This document shows, in pieces, positions 33,346 through 44,656 of a stretch of 64,000 bases of DNA. Position 1 is the first letter of the stretch. Each line of letters begins with the position of its first letter. The position numbers and the translations under genes are program-made. The stretch comes from Ctenosaura bakeri (taxonomy: Eukaryota; Chordata; Lepidosauria; Squamata; Iguanidae). The stretch spans positions 201,501-265,500 of the forward strand of contig CAOLHI010000954.1 of NCBI GenBank assembly GCA_948474755.1. Direction: 5' to 3'. The notes below the pieces were generated by a model. It was not told the origin of the DNA and made no database searches. It saw nothing but the letters and a program-made list of their open reading frames with translations.

Positions 33346-33535
33346 TCTGGTATCAGCGGCAGTACAACTGTGCATGCATAAGTTGCTGGAGAATATGAGC
33401 TGGAGAATGCAGTTGCACTCATGTCCTGTTGGAGAGTTTCCCTTAGGCAATGGATTGATCACTGTGTGAACAGAACGCTGACTAGATAGCCCTTTGGTCT
33501 GATCCAGCATGGCTCTTCTTATGTTCTTACACTGG
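33346..33535 (-). repeat. Dispersed squamate repeat ending 'gctggatcagaccaaagg'
   Basis: On the reverse strand it begins 'taagaacataagaagagcc', 'atgctggatcagaccaaagg', and ends with 'tgcatgcacagttgtactgc'. This wording is that of a common lizard dispersed repeat. Class not settled, possibly a SINE. Confidence 0.6.
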
Positions 33536-34249
33536 TCATGTACATGTTTAACACAAATTCAAAACAGGGATTTTGTCTTCTGGCAAAGTACAGCCTAGCA
33601 CACAGCCATTCCAGCACTGCAATTCAACATCAGCCAGCTATATTAGGAATGAACGCAAATCCCTCCTGGTATAATTAAGAAGTCTTCCTTTCCAGTCCCT
33701 GGGCTTTAGAGATGTGGATCACTAGCTAATTCCAATTAAATTACTTCCTTGAGGAAAGCTTTTGCAAACTAGGTAATCACCACCATCATAACCACCACCA
33801 TCAATGGATGAACATTTTTCCTTGCAGCAAGGACTGAAGCTACCCACTTATCCCTGTCTAAGGTAAAATACACCTGTTCCTCTATGAAAACAACCCAAAC
33901 AACAATGTGGGATATTTGTATCTCTGAAACAGATATTCTGAACATAACTCCTAACACTACTTTTTCCCCACTTTTGTTATACATCCAGCTAAATATTTCT
34001 TGTGCCTGATACTAAATGATAAGTCAGAGAGAAGATGTGGTACTTCTTACCAAAGCTGATAGTCCAATGATTACCCACATGACAATGCAACATTTTGTTC
34101 TTCAGACCAACAGAATCTGAGATTATGGAGTTCTACCAGCTTCTGGTGATATTTCTGTATGTCTGTTTCTCGTTGCATAGATTTGTATTTGCTTGTCTGA
34201 TTTACATATTGGTGTTGGAAAAGTCATAATATTAGGAATGAGTGAGTGA
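33536..34249. other. No recognised feature
   Basis: No gene or repeat family recognised. Confidence 0.5.
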
Positions 34250-34600
34250 TCCCACCGCTGTTTGTTTTAAAAATTGAATGAAAGAGAAAAGAAAACGGAC
34301 CTAGGACTAAGAGTGTTCAGCTATTAAAACTCTGGTTTTGAATCTCTGTGTATTCAACCATATTGATATGGAACTCAAACTGAAGCTGTTCCCTCCCTCC
34401 ACTGTGTTCCACATCTTCAATGTGTATATGACAGCTAGGTGCAACATGGTACTCCCTACGCTGGGAATACCCTGTAGATGTTTCTAATGAATTTGGCCAA
34501 AGTGATTTTATTTCAATGTGTTGGTTTTTTTTGTAGAACTTACTGAAATTTGCAAATGTTTTCATGTTCGGGAAAGAAATTTGCAAATGGGGGAATAGGG
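34250..34600 (+). repeat. Unclassified dispersed repeat, family B
   Basis: The phrases 'gttcagctattaaaactctg', 'tgtattcaaccatattgata' and 'aaatttgcaaatg' recur in changed form at 56000-56350 and 61390-61640. The repeat is old; class unknown. Confidence 0.45.
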
Positions 34601-37600
34601 GAAGATGGGGGGGGGAACCAAAGGTTTAAAAACTCCAAATGGTAGGAGTAAGTAAAACTGGAAGATGTTCCTATCACTAATTGGAAATTAGGAGATTACC
34701 TGCCAGTGTGCACGATGGTCATATTTTGTCTTTACAGCCCAAAAGGAAGAAGGTTTCATTTTGACACCACTGTCACGAGGGTGGAGAGGGAGGGAAGAAC
34801 ATTCTTTTAAATTTTTACATACTTTCAAATTTGAAACTCAAGATGGGGATAAATTGAGGGGTTATTCTATGTGGATTATTCCAAAAATTCTGAAGGAAGC
34901 CATGAGAACGTTCATAAAATAGGCAGGAAAGGCCCATCTAAAGTGAAATTCAAGGTGAACTTAGAACTTCTTATTCAAGTGAAATAGCTAAGACCTGTTT
35001 TGGGAAGAAGAAAGTGTTTTGGGAAGATTAAAATCTATTCTAAGCAATAAGTACTGCAGAATAATTTCTCTGCATCCACTTCCATTTCTGAGAAGAAGTT
35101 GATAGCACATTTTCATTCAATCAGGAATGGCACCAGAGTTGGTCTGATCATGTCACCATCTTTTTGTTTAAGCAGAACGTTTGTGGCATTCTTATCAGAA
35201 TCCAGTGCAATAAATGAGAAAATAAAGAAAAAGCAGTACACTCAGCTTCAGACAGAGAAGACCTGCAGTCCATTTAATCTCCATCCATGTTTAAAAGGTG
35301 CTGCAATGTTTAAACTTAAGACTGCAACTTTAAAGCCTGCTTCATAGGGAGCAAGCAGCATAAAAGAAGCTGAAATCTTTCTCACTGCCCATGTTCTAAT
35401 CCCAGAGTTCAATATGGTTGTATCATTTGAATTTGATAAGTACAGATATATGATAACGTTGTTGGGTTCCTTTTCTTTAAAAAATCACGTTACCAAACTC
35501 CCTGAATTTGTTCATAAATTCAACAGAAATAAGGTAAGGTGGTTTAAAAAAAAGAATGTGGAAGAAAGCAAAATTCACAGATCCATCCATTCCTTAGTAG
35601 GACTCTGGTGCATTGCTAGCTCACGTCTTCTTGTGAAAGCAACAAAAACAGCTGGTAAAAAGAAGCAAGCAAGAACCAGAGGCTCTCTAGTTGCTTCTCT
35701 CTTCTGTGGGAGAGAACTCCCAATCCAGCCCAGCAGGCCTTCTGGCAGAGCTTCAAGCTAATGGCTTAGAGGTGAAAGGCTTTGGATCCTGTTACTTGTC
35801 CCCTGAGCCACTCCAGTCCCTTGTGTCCCAAATCTTTCTTTGAAACACATGGCTTCCACAGGCAAAGCATTATGTATAGCTAGGAGCAGATGCAACATTT
35901 AAAAGTGAAGCAGCAAAGGAGGGTGACTTTACTAGCAGCAATTGCTCTTAAAAGCAGAAATAGCTTGAAAAAGTGAAAGGTTTTCTTGGGCTGTTTGAGA
36001 ATCTCCGTTTCAGATGAACAAATGCCCTTCAGGAGGGAAAAGAACTTGAACCGCCTGAAAGCGTACTAAACCAAATATGTGGCATTCTGTCAGCTGACAT
36101 ATAACGAATGAAAAAGATCCTGAAAATTAAGTCTATGAATGCGTAATTCTGGACAGTAGTTGGAATCAGCAAAAGGAAACCTTAGTAGGAACAAAATATT
36201 TCCTAGGCATTTAAGCAAAGAAGTTTCGTTAGCAATTATTTCTCATCCAAAGCCAGTTCTTCAAAGGAGGGGGAAAAAAATATGAGAGAATGAGGAGGGG
36301 GAAGGGAAAATAAGCAGGGAGGGTGATTTTTAAAAAAAAAAGTTCAGGAAGGGAGGAAGTTTACTGCTAATTTAACTGGGTGTTTTTGCAATTGAAGCAC
36401 AACTTTTACAAATGTTCCTGTAGATGGAGCTACACTCTGCAATTCTACATTCTCAGCATCTCACAATGAAGCAATTGTTTCCTGTCTCCATTTACCAAAA
36501 GCTTCTCTCCCTCTTCTGTTCTTTCTGGTTACATGTTCTATTTATTTTAATGTGTACCTTTGTGCAAAGCCTGACTCTGAGTGGTTAGATACCCCGTTGA
36601 TATGTGGCCTTCAAGGGAGAGAGGGAAAGGAGCAAAGCTTATTCCCATGGCATCCTTGTGCTTTTGTAGAGCCAAAAAAACCCCTTCACAGGAACACCTA
36701 ATCCTTGGGCATCATCCAAGTACCACAGACTTGCTGTACAACTGACACAGGCCACATGGGACCCTTGAGAGATTTAGGTGTGTCTCTCTGAAGTCAGCCC
36801 ACAGCCAAACATGAGGCAAATGTGCCCAGACCAAAGAAAATAAATTATGTGGGCTCCAATTTTCAGCAGTTATGATGTATTAAATTACACATCTGAAGGG
36901 ATTAACCCTTTGGAACCTAAACACAGTTTTGTCATGAACTCATTCCTCGAGGAATCCTGCTGTGCGTCTTGCCTGTATTTCAAAGAAGTGTGGGTCATTG
37001 ATCACAGGGCTGCAGCACTAATTGAAACATGTGCCATAATTAACTGGGATGCTTTAAGAAAGAAAAACAGATACCTGCCTGAAAGGAAAGGAAAGGGAAA
37101 AGGGAAAAGGGAAAAGGGAAAAGGGAATGGAGAGACTGAGTCCATGTTTCTGGCTGTCAGTCCTATAACGGAGGGATCTTATTTACCATGAGAGGTTTAA
37201 CAAATACTGTGAAGTGTTTTCTTTTATTTTTCCTTTCTTTTCTTTTCTTTCATTTTTTTAAAAAAACCTTTTGGAACTATGAATACAACTTCCAGCACTT
37301 AATTAGTATGCATTTATCACAATTAGCAAGGCCCCTGTGGCTGCTTCTTTCAGGTTTAAAGAAGTCATCGAGAGGCAATGGAACTCCGCTTTAATCAGTC
37401 CTGAAAAGCTCCTGGAAAAGCATTAGCCCTGGGTAAAGAAATATAAAAAGTACATCCTTTCCCTGCCTCTTGGAAACATTTCTGGTTCTCCGCAACCATC
37501 TGTAGCATCAACTCTGCAGTACATTATGTTGCTGAAACGTACATACTGGAAAAACAAACCACTGACATTTTATTTCCTTTTAAAAAGTTGTTCTCCTCTT

Positions 37601-38085
37601 TCCCCCTCCACAACATTTTTTCTCTTTTTAACCAAGCAATCGTATGGCAGGAATCTTGCAATGACAATAAACACCCTTGATTATTGGGGAGGGACCTTTT
37701 TGTTGATTATTTGTGCCAGTTGGTTTGTTCATAATATTCCTAAGGGGCAGGGAATGTAATTATTCTCAGAACCCAGATAAACATTTCTTGAGATCAGTTC
37801 ACATAAGCATCTATGGAATGAACTGGTCTACATTGCCTCTTAAATGCCTGGTGTTATAGATTTGTTTGTTGCCATGTGATCAGAAATGAACAAAATCATG
37901 ATTATATATTCTTACAATATTTGCCCAGACTTCTTTTTTTCTTTATTTGTTGAAATAACCATTCAGGGCTTGATCTTCAGTCTTTAGACAGATAGAAAGC
38001 CTAAGCTATGAAAATAAAAAGCAATCTAAAAATTGAATTTTTTAAAAAATAAGTTTCTACCTTCAAAGGTCTATTGCTATGTATG
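34601..38085. other. Long stretch nearly free of recognised repeats; candidate conserved non-coding DNA
   Basis: Apart from a purine run (37081-37128) and short homopolymers I recognise no transposon in about 3.5 kb, unlike its surroundings. Words such as TAATTAG (about 37300) and 'atgaatttgttcata'-like AT cores occur, as in developmental enhancers, but this is weak evidence. Frames here (115 and 114 residues at 35414 and 36847) show no domain I recognise. Confidence 0.35.
37081..37128 (+). repeat. (GGGAAAA)n microsatellite
   Basis: GAAAGG units pass into GGGAAAA units. Confidence 0.92.
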
Positions 38086-38286
38086 GGCCTTTTCTGCACA
38101 ACACAGTTGTGGTGATATTATTCCACTTTGAACTGCCTGCAGAATTCTGGGGTTTGTAGTTTACTGAGGCCAAAGAGCTCTCTGGCTGAGAATTCTAAAT
38201 TTCCTTCCCTAAACTGCAAATCCCAGGGCTCTACAGGATGTTGAAAGTGGAATAATAGCACTCTAACAGTGTTGGGCGGAAAGGCC
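38086..38286. mobile_element. Hairpin MITE (201 bp)
   Basis: Ends GGCCTTTTCTGCACAACAC and GTTGGGCGGAAAGGCC. The interior ('ttactgaggccaaagagctc', 'tctggctgagaattctaaat') matches the copies at 22174, 52804 and 53614. Flanking triplets do not match. Confidence 0.88.
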
Positions 38287-38728
38287 CTATATGTGTTCTA
38301 AATAGCTGGGATCCATGTAGTACAACTGTGGTTCTAAAGAAGCTCATAATCATATCTAACTGGCTTCTTTTACCAGTCAGCACCATACGTTTATTTCTCC
38401 TGGCAGCTCCCTTTGGTCAGAAACCAAAAGGCCTGGTAGACTATTATAATCTGTCTCTTAGTGCTCTTACAGAGGGGAAGCCCATCTTCATCCATATCCA
38501 TTGCTGCATAATAAACTAGAAGACCAAAAAAAAAAAAAAAGTATTAACTATTCCTATGTTGTTACTGTTGTCCTTAACACTTGCTTTCTGAAGGATTGTA
38601 GGGAAGGAATAGAGAATCTCCAGCTCACAGGGGTTCCCCACCTGTTTCTTCAGTTTTTACCAGTGATTGGAGATAAGAGATAAGGCTATTTAAAGCCCAG
38701 GAAGCTGTTGCATGGGAGTGAGTTCTGA

Positions 38729-38948
38729 TGTCCATTCACATTACATAATTATAGGGTTATTACTCCACTTTAAATGTCAAGTAGTTAAGGTCTCATCCTA
38801 TAGCATCCTGTGATTGGCTATTTCAAATTCTTAGCCAGAGAGTTCCTCCAGTGCCTCACCAAGATAGAAACTCCAGGATTCCAAAAGGATGGAGCCATGG
38901 CAGTCAATATGGAATAATAATGTTATAAGTCTATAGTATGCATGGGCC
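38729..38948. mobile_element. hAT-like MITE, degraded
   Basis: It has the order 'attacataattatagggtta', 'actccactttaaatg', 'gatggagccatggcagt' and an end mirrored as 'tctatagtatgcatggg'. Similar wording is at 44431-44656. Ends are worn and no target duplication was identified. Confidence 0.5.
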
Positions 38949-39112
38949 CCTGATTTGTAGCCTGGGGAACTATTGTGTGGAAGTGGGTCAAATTCAGTTG
39001 GTTGGGAATTTAAAGATTGAGGAAAAGGAAGAAAGGAATTGCTGAGGATCAGATAAACAAATAATACTTACCTAATTTTGGCTTTATAATTGTAGGGAAG
39101 GTAATTTCATGT

Positions 39113-39860
39113 AGAATCATAGAATTGGAAGGGGGGGCTTTGATTCATCAGGATCTTCAGCTAGAGCACCGCAACGTGGGTAGTTGTCCAGTCTCTTTTT
39201 GAAGACATCCAGAGGAGAACTCACTATCTCTCTTGGCAATTGGTTCCATTACTGAACTGCTCTCACGGGCAAGAAGTTCCTTCTAGTGCTGTTAAAATCT
39301 AACCTCCTGTAATCTAAAGCCCGTAGACCTGGTTCTACCCTCTGAGGCAGCAAAGACCAAGTCTGTACCCTCCTCTTTATGTCATCCAAGAGTGCAATCA
39401 TGTCATCCCTCACCCATTTCACCAAGCAGAACATGTCCAGCTGAGCATGATTTTCCAACCAATTAGGGATCCATATGATGGTGTTTCTATCTATTCCATA
39501 TTTAATCAGTTTGCTAATCAAACCGGGATGGAATGGGGTTATGAAATGTTTTATTTGAAATCCAGATAAATTACATCCACAGTATTCCCACCATCTACTC
39601 CAGTGGCATAGGGATGGAGGGGCAATGGGGGTGGTGCACCCCCACCAGCAATTTTTTGGGGGTGCCACCACTCCTTGCCTGCCCATATCCATGTGTCATA
39701 GCCCTGCCCCACATGCTGTAGCCCCTCCCCTGTGTGCCTTAGCCCCACCCCACCCCTCCTCCGAGTACTCCAAGCTACACCACTGATCTACTGTACTAGT
39801 GACCTGATCAAAAAAAGATATATGGTTAGTTTGGCTCTGATTAACCACCACATTATCATC
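39113..39860 (-). mobile_element. CR1/Rex-type LINE remnant, internally deleted, with nested hAT
   Basis: On the reverse strand the translation upstream of the hAT carries the RT block DGGNTVDVIYLDFK, then LISKLIKYGIDRNTIIWIPN and WLENHAQ, typical of CR1/Rex-like RT (the LDF-K-AFD...VPH region). This is then joined directly to the 3' end with 'aatctaacctcctgtaatct' and the terminal 'agaattggaag' wording. The catalytic middle is missing. A hAT element sits at 39601-39785. Confidence 0.85.
39601..39785. mobile_element. Non-autonomous hAT element nested in LINE
   Basis: Ends are CAGTGGCATAG and CTACACCACTG, inverted repeats with two mismatches. The flanks are ATCTACTC (39593-39600) and ATCTACTG (39786-39793), an 8-bp duplication with one mismatch. 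Inside it resembles the element at 6504 ('catagccctgccc', 'tgtagcccc'). Confidence 0.9.
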
Positions 39861-40094
39861 CAGATACATGCAGACAGATTTCTGTAGGAAATCTCTGCTT
39901 TTATTCTCAGATTTATGGAGCAGGTGTCAGCTATTTATGGGTAAAGAATAAGTCTCTTTGTTCTTTCTTTGGGGGCTGAAATAGACAATAACACAAGCCA
40001 CCTTTCTCAAATTTATGAACATAGGAAGCTGTTTTCATATCTTCCAACTGTCCGATTTGTCAAGAATAGTCCTGACGTAGGCCTGAAAAGGAGA
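39861..40094. other. No recognised feature
   Basis: Short plain stretch. Confidence 0.45.
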
Positions 40095-40205
40095 AAGTGG
40101 GAGGAGGAGAAAGAAGCTGGGACATTTTAAAAATAAACCAAAAACATGGGATAACAGAGAATTAACCAGGATTGTCCTTGCCAGTTTGGGACACTTGGAG
40201 GGTAT
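40095..40205 (+). repeat. Unclassified dispersed repeat, family A
   Basis: The phrases 'gaagctgggacattttaaaa' and 'ttgccagtttgggacacttg' match the other three copies. Confidence 0.5.
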
Positions 40206-40650
40206 GGTACATGGTTCATGGAGTTTTGCATGTTTTTAAAACTCTGAGTGTTTCTGGAGGAGATTTTTATCATCATTGCCCTGCCTCATTCACTGAAGTT
40301 TACAGAGGTTTCAGATATCACCATCTTCCACTCATCTACTTGTTTATGTTTTTTGAGCAATGTGAAGAGCTTCGCACATTTCCCAGAGATCTTTTCCCTA
40401 AAGCTCAAAATCACACTTCTTAAATTGTTTTCTTCTCTCTTCCCCCCACCCTACATATATGAATGGAAATGGGTTAAACATTTTCCCATACATTCATTAC
40501 TTGCTTGAGCTGATGTTGTCTTTCAGGATAGAAAACAGGACTCAGTACAATGTGTTGCTTAAGCCTGGCTGGCTTCCTGCAGTTGACAAAATGGAGCAGA
40601 GAAGGAAAGTGCCACAGCAGCGGTCAGGCGGCATTATTACCAAGCAGCTA

Positions 40651-40875
40651 TATGTGTGTGCTTGTGCCTTCAAGTTGTCTGTTGAGTTATGGCAACCCCA
40701 TGGGTATCATAAAGTTTTCTTAAGCAAGGAATATTCAGAGGTGGTTTCACTATTTCCCTCTTCTGAAATATAGCCTACAGCACCTAATATTCCTTGGAAC
40801 CTCCCATCCAAGTAATAACAAGGTCTCACTCTGCTTAGCCTCCAAGATCAGATGGGATCTGGTTCTCCAGTGTAC
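40651..40875 (-). mobile_element. 5S rRNA-derived SINE, copy 2
   Basis: On the reverse strand it has 'gatcccatctgatcttggag', 'gctaagcagagtgagacct', then the body 'gaatattccttgcttaagaa' and the tail 'cttgaaggcacaagcac'. Same layout as copies 1 and 3. Confidence 0.85.
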
Positions 40876-43620
40876 TTCACCAGAACTTTAGTACTTGAAA
40901 AAAGAAAAGAACTGCATATAACATCTCAGGAAAATGAATATGCTTCAGATTAGGGTGCTCCCTCCATTTTTTCGGGGGGGGGGCTTGTTTTACTTTTTGA
41001 CTCTTTATTTCTTTTGAGGTAATAGAACAGCAGGGCAGAGTGGCAAGAGTGAGCACCTTGGGGTACATCTGCACTAGCACTGCTGTCACATTTCATTTTA
41101 TGCCACATCGTTTCACTTTTACCCCGATGCTATCTTTGAAATAAGCAAAATGTAGCCCTTCCTCTCATATGTACACTTAGTACTCAAAGTTATTGCAGCA
41201 GAGTAGGATCTGATTGCCACAAAGCACATCAAGCTGACTCTTCAACACCTTCCATTTTGGGGCTTCCTTTAGAGCTAAAATTACCTTAAACTTTAACCTG
41301 TGCTGCATCTAAAGAAAAATAAGGAATGCAACTACATTTGCTGACAGTGAAAGAAATAAGCCAACCATGCACTACAATCCATTTTAGCATTCTTCAGTTA
41401 CTTGGGAGACTGAACAGTGGTCTCTTCTTTGCTCTGGTGGATTGCTCATTGTGAAACTGATAGACTTGTCCTTTCCTAGCAGTTGCACTTATTGGATGGA
41501 GGTGGAAGGGAAGGAACCCTCCCCCGCCCAAAGTGCAGTCCAATTTAATAAAGAGATTATTAATAGCTTTCTTTAAAAAGATGTTACTCACAGAGACCAT
41601 AGGGATTATTTCTGTCTTGGGAACCTTACCAACTTTAACCTGCCTTGCAAAATAAGCATTTCCATACCAAATCTATATAGGACAAAAAGTACTAAGAGGA
41701 GTCCAGCATAGAGAGGCCTTTCTCACACATAAATCATACACATTTGTTTCTCTCTTGTATGGCTTGATTTTTTTTATTTTTGCATCTCAATCTCCATCCC
41801 CTTTCCCATAAGATTCTGAACAAAGCTTGACTATGTCAGCCCAGGTTTTTATGCTTAACAGTTCCCTTTCATGGTTTTCAGTCAGACTCTTAATGTAACT
41901 TAAATGTTGTTTTTGTAGCTGAATTATTCCTCTTTTCTGTGCTCATAAAGCACAAAGATCTAACATGACAATGCGCATGTTGAAGTCAGTCCTTCATCAA
42001 GGCTTCTGGACTCTATCAAATGGCAATCTCTCCTAAGACCCAGAAATCACTGGCTTTCTCAACAGTAATATTTTATTGCAGAATGGCCTGAAGCCACATG
42101 GAAACTGGAAACAATCTTTTTTTTTTCCCTTCTTGGAATCTGGATCCCATTCTCTCTACCCCACCCCCAGGTAAAGACTTTTCTCCCAGAGTCAAAGTTG
42201 GCATCAAATCAAGTAATCTCTGCTTAAAGACTAATGGCCGAATGCTATTTCTTGTTAATTTTCATATGGTTTCAGCTATTTTCTTTGGGGGTCTATATAG
42301 TAGTAGAGGTGGGATTTGTTCAAAATGTATTGCAAGCAAAAGGAATGTTGTCTTCTTGAGCTGCATACCAAGCATGCTGTTCCAATATGGAAATGATGCT
42401 AGTGGGATGTCAACAGGCCCAAGCCAGGATAGGGGGAGGCACATCACTCTGGCACTTTGTCTCCTAAGGCATGCTGAAGGGCTAACAACTATGGTAGGAG
42501 ACCACACAGCAAAAGGAATCAGTGGTCATGGCACTCTGATCAGCTGAGGCAGCAGTAGATCTTGTTTGTGAGCTGCAGAAAACCTTGAGTCTGTCACGGA
42601 GCTAATTTCTGAGGGCTTCTTCTGACAGAATCACACAGTGCTTCCAGTCCTTTCTCTTTTCTGCATGCTAATGATAGTATTTCCCATTATGCTTTCTTTT
42701 GGAAAGCAGAGCCTAAACGCCCTGCAGTGGCAGTAGGTCTTGTTGACAGTTATGATAGAGATGCAGATGACATTGAGAGGATGACATCTGGCATTTGCAA
42801 GAATGTTGAAGCAATTCACAACACCCTTCTTGCTGTGCCAATATAACTATGGCGAGAGACCCCAGCCATCCAGAACTCTGATTCTCCTCTGTCCCCCATT
42901 CTAAGGATTTCTTGCCTAGCTTTGTGCCAATATTTGATTTGCTCCTGGGCTGTTTGTTGATCTGAACATGTTTTGTTCTAATTCACTTAACAGTTGATTC
43001 ACTCAAAGCCTGCACTGATCAGGTAAGAACTGAAAATGAAATCTAGAATTTCATAAGCAGAGAATTTAACCTTTAGGAATAACAAGCAGGAGTGGTTTAA
43101 GCCAGAGGTGCTGTCCGTTCCTCAGGAAGGTATACGGACTCTCTTCATGCTAGGCCTGGCCTGAAACAAGATGGTCCATTATGCCCTGTTTAGTGTAGAA
43201 AAGGGATGGAAATTTGAGTTGCTGAATGGCAATTCTCTGTAGACCTATTCAGCATAGCTAATGGTAAGGAATACTGGGAGCTGCAGTCCATGACACCTGG
43301 ATTCCCACCCCGGTTGACAACAGTGGTAGTAGGGTTCACAGCAACATTTTAACAGCTATGGATTAAAAACCATTTTCCTTTAAACAGCTGAATTTACACT
43401 TTGGTTTAGACCTGTTGAGGCAACCAAACCAACTTAAGCAGAGTATGACTGGAGGTGACATGTGCAGCTTTGCTACATCAACGGTCCCATCTAGCAACTC
43501 TTTATATGAATGACCCTGACCTATTATTTTGTACATTAGAACATTAGATTCATTGATACTTAGATAATTATCCTTTATCCTTGAATCTGAGATGGTATTG
43601 TAATTCTGCTCTTGCTTCGG
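40876..43620. other. No gene; unrecognised sequence
   Basis: A nine-G run (40975-40983) and T runs near 42119 are the only marked items. A 149-residue frame (42098-42547) has no recognisable domain. Confidence 0.5.
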
Positions 43621-43639
43621 GTATTCTGGTCAGGGATAT

Positions 43640-44160
43640 TTGAGGGCAAGCCCCCTTGCAAAATTGCATTTGAAGAGCGCATACATTTGCATCCCCATCT
43701 CTGATACCGTTATGAGATGTCAAGTTAATTAACGAGAGGGGAGATGGCTGGACCGCAAGACCAAAATTGGTCTTTCCTGCATGGATATAAATGGTTACGT
43801 ACTTCTAACTTCCCCCAGTCTCTTTATGATGTGATATTTAGAACTTTGCCCCAGCATTTGCCAGAAGCTTCCTGCCTCTAGCCGCTGTTGTCCTAGTACA
43901 CTTGATCTATGTCATATGGGACAAGTAAGAGCCTCTAGTGCTCCTGCAAGAACTGTGATCACCGCACAAATGGCATTTTCCTCCAAGTGCAGAATGACGC
44001 CGCTACTGATTCGTCCTTAAAAGAAAAACTTGCAATAATGTGGTTCTTTTCTAAGATCTAACCTTTATTTTTGGAAGACAAGGCTTCTTTAACCTTCATT
44101 AACAAGGCAGTTAAAAACACAACTATCACTTCATGTTTGTTTATTTTGGATATGCATGGT
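43640..44160. other. Candidate conserved non-coding element
   Basis: Free of recognised repeats. It contains an octamer word ATTTGCAT (43686-43693 region), the palindrome GTTAATTAAC (about 43724-43733) and a forkhead-like TGTTTGTTTATTT near 44137. These are typical words of developmental enhancers but could be chance. Conservation cannot be tested here. Confidence 0.3.
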
Positions 44161-44430
44161 GTATAAATATTGGGTGCCTTTTCAAAGAGTATTGCTTCTC
44201 TTACTAATAATTTGCATATTTTTTACCCCTGGAGGCAAAAACACAGAATGTCGCTGTAATATCCTAAAACTGAGGACGGAAAGGAGAGGGAAAAAGAACC
44301 CTGGATTTCCAGCTAAGCAATACTTTAACTTCATCTAGACAAATTAAAACTAGAAGAAGTTGCTGAATGCTTTTGGAATCATAGTCATAATCTTACAGTA
44401 CATATTATTAAGGCTATAATCCCGGAACCG

Positions 44431-44656
44431 TGTCCCTTCCACATTACAGAGTTGTAGTGTTTTGATAGCAGTTTACCTACAATGGCTATATATCATACAG
44501 TATCTTGGAATTTGTATTTTGGAAAGGCACTAGACCTCTCTGGAAGGCAATGCTAAAATTCTTCATGAAATTACAAATCCCAGCATTCCATAGGATGGAG
44601 CCATGGCAGTTACAGTGGTATCAAAGCAATATAACTGTATAGTGTGAAGGAGAGCC
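44431..44656. mobile_element. hAT-like MITE
   Basis: The left end 'tcccttccacattacagagt' and right end 'actgtatagtgtgaaggaga' are inverted repeats. The interior 'acaaatcccagcattccata', 'ggatggagccatggcagtta' is that of a widespread reptile MITE also seen at 38729. Confidence 0.65.

Noticed and set aside
36847..37191. 114-residue frame as an exon
   Set aside because: It ends in a microsatellite-coded Lys/Gly stretch and I see no known domain; splice signals could not be tied to it.
42098..42547. 149-residue plus-strand frame
   Set aside because: No domain or family resemblance, no splice-supported context, and average-looking composition; chance is enough.
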